Shown here one piece after another: positions 40,075 to 49,372 of a stretch of 64,000 bases of DNA. How positions within the stretch are numbered: position 1 is the first letter of the stretch; each line of letters starts with the position of its first letter. The stretch covers positions 28,201-92,200 of the forward strand of contig JAZQDJ010000080.1 of the NCBI GenBank assembly GCA_045546735.1, given 5' to 3'. Origin of the DNA: SVFI01 sp045546735 (GTDB lineage Bacteria; Bacillota; Clostridia; Lachnospirales; Lachnospiraceae). The notes below the pieces were generated by a model that made no database searches, had not been told where the DNA came from, and saw only the letters and a program-made list of their open reading frames with translations. The position numbers were made by a program, and so were the translations under genes.

Positions 40075-42678
40075 TTGATTAGCGGTATGATGGAAAAAGA
40101 TAATATCCGGAAAATGCAGGATGGGTTTGCAGGACTGGCAGATATTTTAATCTTTTGCGTAGATGAAGACGGAAATATGCTGACAAATGTGTCCGGCCAT
40201 CCACATGATGCAGAGCGGATGTTAGAGCTGATCGGGAAACAGCAATTATTAAGATTATATGAGCGCATGCGTGCATCTTCCATGGAAGATCAGATTGTGG
40301 AAGATACGGAATACCACAATGTGAAAATCGCAGCGGTCGCAGTGAAAGCAGAGAGCAAGCCAATATTATGTTGGCTTGCTTGTTGTGTTTTAGACATAGA
40401 ACATACAGAAGCGTCGGACAAGGTCGCAGCCGGTTTTGTGAAGGTGACGACCGAAGAAAGATTTTATCAGGCGCTTGATTTAATCCGCATGTGGATGAGT
40501 GATATTGTGGATGCGGAATGTAAAAAGAATGAGGCACAGATGCAAAGCCGTCGCAGCCATTCTTCGGAAACCGAGATGAGCAGTGCGTTAAAACGCGCGG
40601 AGACGATGACGAATATTGTACAATTGCTTGTCGGAAATGAGCCGTTTGAACAGCTGGCACAGAATTCTTTAGAAGCAGCGCAGGAGTATCTGGGCACGGG
40701 AGAAGCAGGGTTGGTGCGCCTTTCGGCAGATGGACAGCAAATCGAAGTGCTTGCTTATCACGGCCGCCAAGGGAAAAGAGAATATTTAAAGCCGCCGGTA
40801 TTGCCCGGGGAGAAGAGTTTGGTTGTGTCTTCCGATTCGGAAGTGTCCCGGCAAATGAAAGATTATATGGAACGGGAAGGCATTCGTGCATTTCTTACGA
40901 TTCCGCTTATGCTTCGCGGAAAAGTCGTGATGTATTTGTTTTTCAGTGAAATGAGCAAAGACAGAACGTGGAATATAGAAGAGGTAAAATTTGCAGGTGA
41001 CGTTGCAAAGATTTTGCAGAGTATTTTAGAACGTCGTGTGGCGCGTAATTCCATGGCCGGTTCTTATAAGTCGTTGACAGAAATTCTGAACATGGTCGGA
41101 AGCTGCGTGTATGTCAGAGATACCGAAACGAATGAGGTTCTTTTTGTAAATGAGCTTTTAAAACGCAATTTTGAGGAAGAACTTTTGCATGGTACATTGA
41201 ATGAGTTGCTGGATGAAGCAAGGCCTCTGGGTATGAGAGAAGGCTTTTATGAACTGCAGCATATGGCGCGCAAGCGTTGGTATGACATGCATTACAAATA
41301 TATCGACTGGGTGGATGGCAGAAAAGTTGCCTTTTGCGCACTTTATGACATAACTGACAAAAAATTATACCAGAAAAAAATTGAACAGCAGGCGTACACA
41401 GACTTTTTGACAGGACTTTATAACCGCATGTGCTGCGAACGCGATCTCGCAATGCAGATAGAGAATGCGAAACTCGAAAAGCGTCCGGGAGGTCTTTTGT
41501 ATCTCGATTTGGATGATTTCAAACATATCAATGACGGACTCGGTCATCAATACGGTGATGTTCTTTTGAAATCTATTTCCAGCAGTTTGCAAAGAATCGA
41601 AGGAATCCGCAACAGCTGTTACCGGATGGGCGGAGATGAGTTTGTCATTATTGTTCCGCCGGAGAGCTTCGGGCGATTCGATGAGATTACAGAAGAAATC
41701 AAAGAGATTTTTGCAAAACCTTGGTTTTTGAAGGATGCGGATTATTATTGCACGATGAGTATGGGAATCTGTCATTTCCCTGAAAATGGTGAAGATGTAC
41801 AGGATTTGATTAAAAAAGCGGATATTGCCATGTATGAAGCAAAAAAGAGCGGCAAGAACCGTGTTGCAAAATATTCGGACAGCATCAGCTCGACATCGGG
41901 AAAACGTCTGGATATGGAAAAGAATATGAGAAATGCAACTTCGGACGGATACAAGGAATTTGAAGTTTATTATCAGCCGATTATCGATATTCAAAAGCCG
42001 GGAACACCGTGTACGGGGGCAGAGGCACTCGTGCGATGGAATTCTTCTGCGTTCGGATTTATTCCGCCTTCGGATTTTATTCCGCTGGCAGAGTATCTGG
42101 GGCTTATTAATCCGATCGGAAACCATGTTTTGCGTGAGGCGTGTAAAGCTTGCAAATACTGGAATGATAACGGACATCCGGAATATAAAGTAAATGTCAA
42201 TCTTTCCGTAGTACAGTTATTGCAGACGGATGTAGTGGAAATTGTGAAAAAAACATTGGATGAAACAGGTGTCAATCCGAGAAATCTTACTTTGGAAGTT
42301 ACAGAAAGTCTTGCAATCAATGACATGGAGCGCATGAAAGAAATTTTGAACAGTATCCGCGCTTTGGGTGCAAGAATTGCACTGGATGATTTCGGAACGG
42401 GATATTCGTCATTGAATCACATCCGCGAAATACCGCTGGATGTAATTAAAGTGGATCAGAGTTTTGTATCGGAATTGGCAGAGGATTCATATTCGCAGTC
42501 ATTTATCAAGATGGTGGCGGAACTTGCGGGGGCGATCGGCGTGAGTATTTGTATCGAGGGAATTGAGACGCATGAGCAGTACAAGGTACTGGAAGGAATG
42601 CAGGTCCGCCTCGTGCAGGGATACTATTTTGACCGTCCGATGCAAAGAGACCGGTTTGAAGAGAAATATTTGAAATAA
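40075..42678 (+). CDS. Cyclic-di-GMP regulator with GAF, PAS, GGDEF and EAL domains
   Basis: A soluble 867-residue protein. Residues 10-125 form a sensory domain resembling PocR-type domains (cysteine-rich, with LACCVLDIE), 180-320 a GAF domain, 335-430 a PAS-like domain, 440-600 GGDEF with an intact GGDEF at 519-523, and 620-867 EAL with EAL at 650-652, DDFGTGYSS and KVDQSFV. Both catalytic signatures are present, so synthesis and hydrolysis of cyclic-di-GMP are both possible; the net activity is not predictable. The start is uncertain: TTG 40075 with AAGGCGG upstream, or the ATG at 40087. It follows guaB by 25 nt. Confidence 0.88.
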   Translation: MISGMMEKDNIRKMQDGFAGLADILIFCVDEDGNMLTNVSGHPHDAERMLELIGKQQLLRLYERMRASSMEDQIVEDTEYHNVKIAAVAVKAESKPILCWLACCVLDIEHTEASDKVAAGFVKVTTEERFYQALDLIRMWMSDIVDAECKKNEAQMQSRRSHSSETEMSSALKRAETMTNIVQLLVGNEPFEQLAQNSLEAAQEYLGTGEAGLVRLSADGQQIEVLAYHGRQGKREYLKPPVLPGEKSLVVSSDSEVSRQMKDYMEREGIRAFLTIPLMLRGKVVMYLFFSEMSKDRTWNIEEVKFAGDVAKILQSILERRVARNSMAGSYKSLTEILNMVGSCVYVRDTETNEVLFVNELLKRNFEEELLHGTLNELLDEARPLGMREGFYELQHMARKRWYDMHYKYIDWVDGRKVAFCALYDITDKKLYQKKIEQQAYTDFLTGLYNRMCCERDLAMQIENAKLEKRPGGLLYLDLDDFKHINDGLGHQYGDVLLKSISSSLQRIEGIRNSCYRMGGDEFVIIVPPESFGRFDEITEEIKEIFAKPWFLKDADYYCTMSMGICHFPENGEDVQDLIKKADIAMYEAKKSGKNRVAKYSDSISSTSGKRLDMEKNMRNATSDGYKEFEVYYQPIIDIQKPGTPCTGAEALVRWNSSAFGFIPPSDFIPLAEYLGLINPIGNHVLREACKACKYWNDNGHPEYKVNVNLSVVQLLQTDVVEIVKKTLDETGVNPRNLTLEVTESLAINDMERMKEILNSIRALGARIALDDFGTGYSSLNHIREIPLDVIKVDQSFVSELAEDSYSQSFIKMVAELAGAIGVSICIEGIETHEQYKVLEGMQVRLVQGYYFDRPMQRDRFEEKYLK

Positions 42679-42700
42679 AGAATATACGAAAGGGGAACTT

Positions 42701-44902
42701 ATGGAAGATAAGGAATTGCGGGAAAGACTTGGCAGAATAGAAGCGCATCTGGGGATGGAGCCGTATGATGCGACTGTCAAGGCTGAGAAACAGGAAAAAG
42801 TCATCCAGACGGTAAAGATAGACCGTATCGGTGAATTGCTTGTGTTTATTGAGGAGAAAAGGCAGGAAGTAAAAGAAGAGGCGTTCCTCGGTTATCTGAA
42901 AAAGATGGAGGAGGCTCTTTGCAGAGAACAGGTAAAGATCGATGATTTGGCATCGAATCTTCAGAAAAATTATGAGTTGTATCAAAGCCGTCAGAAGACA
43001 GCGGCAAAACTTGTTCCGGATGAGAAGCCGGCGGAGAAAATGGTGGAAGAATCACCGGAAGATATTCTCGTGGCAGAACCGTTCCCGGAGATGGCTCCTA
43101 AGGCGGAAATGCCTGTTGCGGCAGCAGCGAGTGTGTCACCGAAACAGGAGATTTACAACCGACCGGCAAAAAAGACAGATATGGAGTTCGGTATCGGAGC
43201 AGTTGTTTTGAGCGTTGTCGGAGCACTTTTTATTATCGCGGCGCTTGTGATTTTCGGACTGAACTTTATGGATAATCTTCAGCAGGGTATCTTCTTCTAT
43301 GTACTTGCGGGAGTGGTAATTGCATTTTCCGAATTGAAACTCCGTAAACATTTGGAGCGCTTTTCGCAGGCGGTTACGGGAATCGGAGTTTGTGTGCTTT
43401 ATACGGCAACGATACTTAATTACTTGTATTTACATACGATGAATTCAGTGGCGGCGCTTCTTGCGACAGTCGCAGTATCCGTGTTTGCGCTTCTTTTAAG
43501 TAGGAAGCGGGAGTCAGCATCACTTCGTATGATCGGTATTCTCGGATGTTATATTTCGCTTATGCCGCTGGATAAATTTGAATCGCAGATTGAGTTTATT
43601 ATTCCGAGTGTGATTTTGCTTATTGTCAATGCAATTTATCTGTTGCTTCCGGTCAGCCGAAACGACCGTGCAGTCAGAAATGTGCATTCGCTTGCAAACG
43701 CGCTTGCATCGGCCTACCTTATGGGTATGGCATGGGCATCGGACCTTTCCGCTGCATGGATATTTGTATTTCTTGCGGCGCTTGTTCTTGTTCATTATCT
43801 GATTTATGTAGATACAGATTTAGAAGGAAGCATGAGCGGCTTCTTTATCACGGGACATATCATCCTGCATGTACTGCTTACAATTGTTGTTTGGGATGAA
43901 AAGTTTTATATCGCAGCAGCAATTGTGCTTGCGCTGATTCATGCTGTGTGCATATATCTTTACAGGGAGAAAGAAAACTACCGCTGGTTTGGTCTGCATT
44001 GTTTTGCGTTCTATTATTTGGTTGTTGCAAGTACTATGACAATCGGTGCGTTTATGGTCAATATGGCAATTCTTTATGTGGTGTACCAGGTGCTTGCCCG
44101 CCGTTGGAACGAAGAACTCAGGATTACGAATTTCATTATTATGATTTTGGCAGCAATCGTATTCCTTGCCAATATGCAATCGGATTCCAATTTGCAGTAT
44201 GTACTTTTGGCGGTGCAGGTTCTTTCGATTATTGCAATCAAATATGATAAAGCATTTTATGAGATATTACTTATGTCGGTGCTTTGGATATTCGGATTGA
44301 CCGGATTCGATGTTCTTTCGATTGCTTTACCGCTTTCTATTATGTTCCTTCTTGTGTGTGTAGTGCTTTTTACGAGAGTGGAAATGTATCGGAGCAGCCG
44401 GGTGGATGTACTTATATGTTTTGCGTGGGTGCTTAATGCGATAAGTTTGGCAGCGAGTGTGTTTGAAATGACGGATCCGAACCGGATTTCCATGACGATT
44501 GTGCTTTTGGTGGAATCAGCGCTTCTTATGATGCTGTTTTCCGAGGCGAGCGGTACAAAAGAGGAAAATGTTGTCAAAGGCAGAGCACATGCGTTGACGA
44601 TTTTCTTTACCTATATGGTTCTGGCATATGATATCGAACTGCAAATTGCAGTGAGCATTCTGCTTATGGTGATTGCTGTTGCGTCTGTAGCAGTAGGTTT
44701 TTGGCTTAAGATTAAGAGCGTGCGTATTTACGGACTGTGTATGTCGCTGTTTGTGTGCGGAAAGCTTTTGCTTGTGGACTTTGCCGATGCCCAGTCAGCA
44801 GACCGCGTGATTTCGTTCTTTGTAGTCGGAGTGATTGCGCTTGCAATCTCCTATCTGTACATGCGTATTGAGAGAAGTCTTGCAGAAAAAGAAAATCTTT
44901 AA
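42701..44902 (+). CDS. DUF2339-like large multipass membrane protein
   Basis: A 733-residue protein. The first 150 residues are hydrophilic and predicted helical or coiled-coil; from about residue 165 to the end there are around twenty or more hydrophobic spans. This fits the uncharacterised DUF2339 group of polytopic membrane proteins. No catalytic residues can be suggested. It has an AAAGGGG ribosome site and follows the cyclic-di-GMP regulator by 22 nt. Confidence 0.75.
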   Translation: MEDKELRERLGRIEAHLGMEPYDATVKAEKQEKVIQTVKIDRIGELLVFIEEKRQEVKEEAFLGYLKKMEEALCREQVKIDDLASNLQKNYELYQSRQKTAAKLVPDEKPAEKMVEESPEDILVAEPFPEMAPKAEMPVAAAASVSPKQEIYNRPAKKTDMEFGIGAVVLSVVGALFIIAALVIFGLNFMDNLQQGIFFYVLAGVVIAFSELKLRKHLERFSQAVTGIGVCVLYTATILNYLYLHTMNSVAALLATVAVSVFALLLSRKRESASLRMIGILGCYISLMPLDKFESQIEFIIPSVILLIVNAIYLLLPVSRNDRAVRNVHSLANALASAYLMGMAWASDLSAAWIFVFLAALVLVHYLIYVDTDLEGSMSGFFITGHIILHVLLTIVVWDEKFYIAAAIVLALIHAVCIYLYREKENYRWFGLHCFAFYYLVVASTMTIGAFMVNMAILYVVYQVLARRWNEELRITNFIIMILAAIVFLANMQSDSNLQYVLLAVQVLSIIAIKYDKAFYEILLMSVLWIFGLTGFDVLSIALPLSIMFLLVCVVLFTRVEMYRSSRVDVLICFAWVLNAISLAASVFEMTDPNRISMTIVLLVESALLMMLFSEASGTKEENVVKGRAHALTIFFTYMVLAYDIELQIAVSILLMVIAVASVAVGFWLKIKSVRIYGLCMSLFVCGKLLLVDFADAQSADRVISFFVVGVIALAISYLYMRIERSLAEKENL

Positions 44903-44917
44903 TTTCTATACAAATTG

Positions 44918-44926
44918 TGATATGAT
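44918..44926 (+). promoter_or_regulatory. Putative extended -10 promoter of glnS
   Basis: TGATATGAT at 44918-44926 (TG, one base, TATGAT). The -35 region is weak. No T-box leader fits in the 63-nt gap before glnS. Confidence 0.4.
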
Positions 44927-44965
44927 TAAGGGTGGAAATTTAAAAATATAAAGAGGTTTTGAGTT

Positions 44966-46660
44966 ATGGAAAACAAAGACATGATGGAAAGTACAGAAGA
45001 AAAGGAAGTTGTTTCCAGAAATTTTATTGAACAGGAAATTGATAAAGACCTTGCGGAAGGTGTTTACAATACAGTGCATACACGATTCCCGCCGGAGCCG
45101 AACGGTTATCTCCATATCGGACATGCAAAGAGTATTCTTTTGAACTACGGATTGGCACAGCAGTATGGCGGTAAGTTTAATATGCGTTTTGACGACACAA
45201 ACCCGACCAAGGAGAAAATTGAGTTTGTAGAGTCTATCAAAGCGGATATCCAGTGGCTCGGAGCGGATTGGGAAGACCGTCTGTTTTTTGCATCGGACTA
45301 TTTTGATGAAATGTATGAAGGAGCGGTAAAGCTGATTAAAAAGGGAAAAGCTTATGTTTCCGATCTTTCGCCGGAGCAGATTCGTGAGTACAGAGGTACA
45401 CTGAAAGAGCCGGGCAAAAAGGATCCGTACAGTGACCGCAGTGTGGAAGAAAATTTAGAACTTTTTGAAAATATGAAAAATGGTATGTACGAGGACGGAA
45501 GCAAAGTTCTCCGTGCTAAAATTGATATGAGTTCACCGAATATCAATATGAGAGACCCGATTATTTATCGTGTGGCTCATATGACACATCACAACACAGG
45601 GGATAAGTGGTGTATTTATCCGATGTACGATTTTGCTCATCCGATTGAGGATGCGATTGAAGGTATTACACATTCTATCTGTACACTGGAGTTCGAAGAT
45701 CACAGACCGCTTTATGATTGGGTGGTAAGGGAACTTGAGTATCCGAATCCGCCTCGTCAGATTGAGTTTGCAAAGATGTACCTGACCAACGTGGTAACAG
45801 GTAAAAGATATATTAAAAAGTTAGTCGAGGATAAAATCGTAGACGGATGGGATGATCCGAGACTTGTTTCAATTGCAGCTCTCCGCCGCAGAGGTTTCAC
45901 ACCGGAGTCTATCAAACGTTTCGTAGAACTTTGCGGAGTGTCTAAGGCGAATTCGTCTGCAGAATATGCAATGCTTGAGTACTGTGTGCGTGAAGATTTA
46001 AAACTTAAGAAACCGCGTATGATGGCAGTCCTTGATCCGATTAAGTTAGTGATTGATAACTATCCGGAAGGCCAGACAGAGATGCTCGAAGCAGCAAACA
46101 ATATGGAAAATCCGGAACTTGGTTCTCATCAGGTTCCGTTTGAGAGAGAACTTTATATTGAGCGTGAAGACTTCATGGAGGAACCGCCGAAGAAATACTT
46201 CCGTTTGTTCCCGGGCAATGAAGTACGTTTGATGCATGCGTATTTTGTAAAATGTACAGGATTTGAAAAAGATGAAAACGGAAATGTGACAGTTGTTCAT
46301 TGTACGTATGATCCGGCCACGAAAGCAGGTTCGGGATTTTCAGAGCGTAAGGTAAAAGGAACAATTCACTGGGTACCGGTTTCACAGGCAGTAAAAGTAA
46401 CTGCACGTTTATATGAAAACCTCATTGATGAGGAAAAAGGTGTATATAATGAAGACGGAAGTTTGAATTTGAATCCGAATTCACTCCAGGTGCTTGAGAA
46501 CTGTTATATGGAACCTGCAATTGCGGGAGCAAAGGCGTTTGACAGTTTTCAGTTCGTAAGAAACGGATTTTTCGCGGTAGACTACAAAGACTCTAAAGAG
46601 GATGCGCTTGTATTTAACCGTATTGTTTCGCTTAAGAGTTCGTTTAAACTTCCGAAATAA
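44966..46660 (+). CDS. glnS: Glutaminyl-tRNA synthetase
   Basis: Charges tRNA-Gln directly with glutamine. 564 residues, class I synthetase. The HIGH motif is at residues 50-53 within RFPPEPNGYLHIGHAKS. In place of the usual SKRKL-type second motif it has VVTGKRYIKKLV, followed by the conserved DGWDDPRL; the anticodon-binding beta-barrels fill the C-terminal half. A direct GlnRS is not universal in Firmicutes, most of which use GatCAB. AAAGAGG precedes the ATG. Discrimination from GluRS rests on PPEPNGYLHIGHAKS, which is GlnRS-typical. Confidence 0.95.
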   Translation: MENKDMMESTEEKEVVSRNFIEQEIDKDLAEGVYNTVHTRFPPEPNGYLHIGHAKSILLNYGLAQQYGGKFNMRFDDTNPTKEKIEFVESIKADIQWLGADWEDRLFFASDYFDEMYEGAVKLIKKGKAYVSDLSPEQIREYRGTLKEPGKKDPYSDRSVEENLELFENMKNGMYEDGSKVLRAKIDMSSPNINMRDPIIYRVAHMTHHNTGDKWCIYPMYDFAHPIEDAIEGITHSICTLEFEDHRPLYDWVVRELEYPNPPRQIEFAKMYLTNVVTGKRYIKKLVEDKIVDGWDDPRLVSIAALRRRGFTPESIKRFVELCGVSKANSSAEYAMLEYCVREDLKLKKPRMMAVLDPIKLVIDNYPEGQTEMLEAANNMENPELGSHQVPFERELYIEREDFMEEPPKKYFRLFPGNEVRLMHAYFVKCTGFEKDENGNVTVVHCTYDPATKAGSGFSERKVKGTIHWVPVSQAVKVTARLYENLIDEEKGVYNEDGSLNLNPNSLQVLENCYMEPAIAGAKAFDSFQFVRNGFFAVDYKDSKEDALVFNRIVSLKSSFKLPK

Positions 46661-46685
46661 GTATTTTGTAACAGGGGGATGTAAC

Positions 46686-47534
46686 ATGGGTATTTTGTCA
46701 GGACTCGGCGCATTAGGGCTCGGCAATTTGGAAAATGCTGTCTTATATGAAAAGAACGAGAAAAAAGAGAAAGAAAAAGCTGTGCCTGTAGAAGTGCGTG
46801 AGGCAGATATGTTGTTTGATAAGACATATGTGTGTCCGGTGTGCGACGAAGAGTTTAAAGCAAAGACGATTCGTGCAGGAAAGATTCGTATGCTCGGAAC
46901 AGATTTGGATTTGAGGCCGAAATACGAGAATATCGATATGATGAAATATGAGACTATTGCATGTCCGCATTGCGGTTATGCTGCGCTCAGCCGCTATTTT
47001 AAATATATGACAACAATGCAGCTGAAACTGATTCGTGAAGGAATTTGTGCAAAGTACCATTCTCATCCGATGAACGGTGATATTTATACACACGAAGAGG
47101 CATTAGAGCGCTACAAACTCACATTGGCAAATGCGATTGTAAAGAAAGCAAAGGCCAGTGAAAAAGCCTATATTTGTTTAAAAACAGGCTGGCTTATCCG
47201 TGGAATGGGTGAGGCACTGGATCCGGAAACTTCCGAATACGAGGCAAAAAAAGAGGCTTATCTGAAAATGGAAAAAGAGTATCTGAAAAATGCGCTGGAA
47301 GGTTTTGTGGCGGCCAGACAGTCAGAAGGATTTCCGATGTGCGGAATGGATGAGATTACAGTGGATTACCTGATTGCGATTCTTGCTATGGAATGTGATC
47401 AGTTCGATCTTTCTTTGAAAGTACTCAGTACTGTGATTACGTCAAAGGATTCTAATACGCGTGTAAAAGACAAGGCGAGAGATGCAAAAGAAATTTTGAA
47501 GGAAAAAATGAAAGCACTGAAAGAAGAATCATAA
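46686..47534 (+). CDS. DUF2225 zinc-ribbon protein
   Basis: A 282-residue protein using the ATG at 46686 behind AGGGGG. A CPVC motif (in YVCPVCDEEF) and CPHC (in IACPHCGYAA) make a zinc site near the N-terminus; the rest is helical, with TPR-like repeats at the end. Matches the uncharacterised DUF2225 family. It follows glnS by 25 nt in the same direction, and ends at a terminator shared with the convergent DUF975 gene. Confidence 0.85.
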   Translation: MGILSGLGALGLGNLENAVLYEKNEKKEKEKAVPVEVREADMLFDKTYVCPVCDEEFKAKTIRAGKIRMLGTDLDLRPKYENIDMMKYETIACPHCGYAALSRYFKYMTTMQLKLIREGICAKYHSHPMNGDIYTHEEALERYKLTLANAIVKKAKASEKAYICLKTGWLIRGMGEALDPETSEYEAKKEAYLKMEKEYLKNALEGFVAARQSEGFPMCGMDEITVDYLIAILAMECDQFDLSLKVLSTVITSKDSNTRVKDKARDAKEILKEKMKALKEES

Positions 47535-47542
47535 GAAAAACA

Positions 47543-47579
47543 AAAGGAAACGGCTCGAAAGAGCAGTTTCCTTTTTTAT
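47543..47579. terminator. Bidirectional terminator
   Basis: AAAAGGAAAC (47543-47552) and GTTTCCTTTT (47567-47576), with an inner GCTC/GAGC stem. It serves DUF2225 on the plus side and overlaps the stop of the minus-strand DUF975 gene. Confidence 0.8.
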
Positions 47580-48286
47580 TGTTTTATGAGTTCCAGATAA
47601 TATGCTGTTTTTGTTGCTGTAAAATAAGGATAAATCCACAACATGCCAATCCCGAAAGTCAGAATAGAGAGACAGAATACACCGATAAAGCTTACTAACA
47701 GATAGAAGTAACTTCCTCTGTGGCCTTTCATCATTGTTTTGCTGTGGGAAAGCAATTGGGAAACGCTTTCTTCCGGGTGATCCCAAATGAGATACAATAC
47801 CTGTGAATAATCCAACTGAACAAGAGTGCCTGCAATAATCATAAAAATCGCAGTTGCGGCGACAAGCAGGACAAAATAGTAATTTTCGGTCACAAGCATA
47901 ATGGCGGTGGCAATCATGCATGGGATGCTGCAAAGAATGGTTTTGCCGAGAATCATTAAATACGACAAAATTGCTTTGTCCGCACAAACGCGAAATCCCG
48001 TCCATATATTTCCTGTTTCATATTGTTGTCCCCGGAACATGTTCAGGTACAGGTAATTCTGTCCTGCAATGAGGACGGTTGAAAGTAATACAACAATCAG
48101 ATAAACTGCATAGTATAAAAGCATGCCTGTGGCGGTCTGCAGATTGAGCTGCATTTCAACAAGCGTCAAAATACTTGTAATAAGCAGTTCCATAAGCGCA
48201 TAGGCCAAAACAGCTACTTTATATTTACCGAGAAGCATTTCTCTGGCATCTGCTTTCAGGGCAGATGACGGTCTTAAAAGTTTCAT
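47576..48286 (-). CDS. DUF975 family membrane protein
   Basis: A 236-residue membrane protein with about five or six hydrophobic spans. It has the family start LRPSSALKADAREMLLGKY and the DYSQVLYLIWDHPEESV segment in the C-terminal third. Members occur widely in Firmicutes, with unknown function. First of three minus-strand genes by position but last in the transcript order. Confidence 0.88.
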   Translation of the reverse strand: MKLLRPSSALKADAREMLLGKYKVAVLAYALMELLITSILTLVEMQLNLQTATGMLLYYAVYLIVVLLSTVLIAGQNYLYLNMFRGQQYETGNIWTGFRVCADKAILSYLMILGKTILCSIPCMIATAIMLVTENYYFVLLVAATAIFMIIAGTLVQLDYSQVLYLIWDHPEESVSQLLSHSKTMMKGHRGSYFYLLVSFIGVFCLSILTFGIGMLWIYPYFTATKTAYYLELIKQ

Positions 48287-48307
48287 AATAACTCCGATAG
48301 AAGAAAA

Positions 48308-48814
48308 CTATACGGCGGCATCGAAATTCATGCCTGCAAACATGGACTCCTGCGCTTTTTTGAGCGCTTTCTGGTATGGGTTTTCTTCGTTTGAATATTG
48401 AATTTTAGTTGTGGTTTCACCACCGGCAACATAGGAGCGTCCGCACTCCGGACAAACTGCGGTTTTGAGACGTACACTTGCCTGAAGGACTTTGCCGTCT
48501 CCCTGCTCAGCTTTTTTGTATGCATTAGCCACGTGTTCCTGTTCGTGACCGCGCACCGCAGAAGCTGCAGCATTCGGTGAAATGTGTGCTGCAGATTTGA
48601 ATGATACCATTTCATCAGAACCGTCCTGATATTTACGTTCCTGACATGTCTGACAATCGGCCGGTGAAGAGGCACGTCCTGCACTTTTGACATCGGATGC
48701 ACCCGGATTTTTGGTGATGCCGCTGTCCGGTTGCACTGCGCCGGTATTGCCGATCGGTGTGTATCCGCCATATGCAATTGTACCTGCGTATCCGCTAATT
48801 CCCGGTATCATCAT
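48308..48814 (-). CDS. Small putative HEXXH metalloprotease (SprA-related)
   Basis: A 168-residue protein, Gly/Ala/Ser-rich at the N-terminus. It carries HEQEH at residues 90-94, a HEXXH zinc motif, and two cysteine pairs, CQTC (54-57) and CPEC (121-124), flanking it. This layout resembles the SprA-related putative metalloprotease group of bacteria, named from other phyla. There is no signal peptide or span. The start at 48814 has AGGAGG 8 nt upstream. The first codons overlap the end of the DUF4190-like gene by 20 nt, so they are translationally coupled. Activity is not proven. Confidence 0.75.
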   Translation of the reverse strand: MMIPGISGYAGTIAYGGYTPIGNTGAVQPDSGITKNPGASDVKSAGRASSPADCQTCQERKYQDGSDEMVSFKSAAHISPNAAASAVRGHEQEHVANAYKKAEQGDGKVLQASVRLKTAVCPECGRSYVAGGETTTKIQYSNEENPYQKALKKAQESMFAGMNFDAAV

Positions 48815-49238
48815 AAGCGTCGCCTCCTTGTGTGGATGGATAAATTTCCTCTAAAGCTTCGTCAAAAGTCATTCCGTACATGGATTCATAAGTAGTGTTG
48901 AGCATTTCACGGTACTGCGGGTCGTGAAACACTAAATAAACAGTCGCAGAAGTGATAATCACGGATAAGATTATCGCAAAGACAGAGGCTGAAATTCCTG
49001 ATTTTGCCATAAAGTGCATTTTCGGGTGATTTCCTTTGGATAAGATACCGAATAAAATGCTGAGTCCGCCTGCAATCATCGCTGTAAAAATAAAGGTACA
49101 AGAGGTGAATGCCAGTACGCCCATGACAAGTGACAGCATCATAAAAATATTGGGTTTCATCGGCCGCTCACTGATTTGAACGGCAGCGGAAGCTTCCAAG
49201 TATTCTTGGAAATCCTGTTCTTCCCTGTTCTGCTCCAT
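48795..49238 (-). CDS. DUF4190-like two-span membrane protein
   Basis: A 147-residue protein with a hydrophilic start, then two hydrophobic segments (about residues 30-60 and 79-102) joined by GILSKGNHPKMHFMAKSG, as in DUF4190 proteins, which are small Firmicute membrane proteins of unknown function. The C-terminal tail has FDEALEEIYP. It is the promoter-proximal gene of the minus-strand group and overlaps the metalloprotease-like gene. Confidence 0.75.
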   Translation of the reverse strand: MEQNREEQDFQEYLEASAAVQISERPMKPNIFMMLSLVMGVLAFTSCTFIFTAMIAGGLSILFGILSKGNHPKMHFMAKSGISASVFAIILSVIITSATVYLVFHDPQYREMLNTTYESMYGMTFDEALEEIYPSTQGGDAYDDTGN

Positions 49239-49372
49239 AAAATGACTCCTTTGTTTCTATAGTTTTATAATAGCATGAAATAAAGATTGAAGAAACACTT
49301 TTTTTTGATTATACTTGAAGGGAGGTATCCTTTCGGATTCTTACAAAAAATAAGAAAGTATGGAGAGGTTTT

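Noticed and set aside
41365..42177. 270-residue minus-strand frame
   Set aside because: Antisense to the GGDEF-EAL gene; no signals for expression.
44903..44965. T-box leader for glnS
   Set aside because: The gap of 63 nt is too short, and there is no T-box core sequence.
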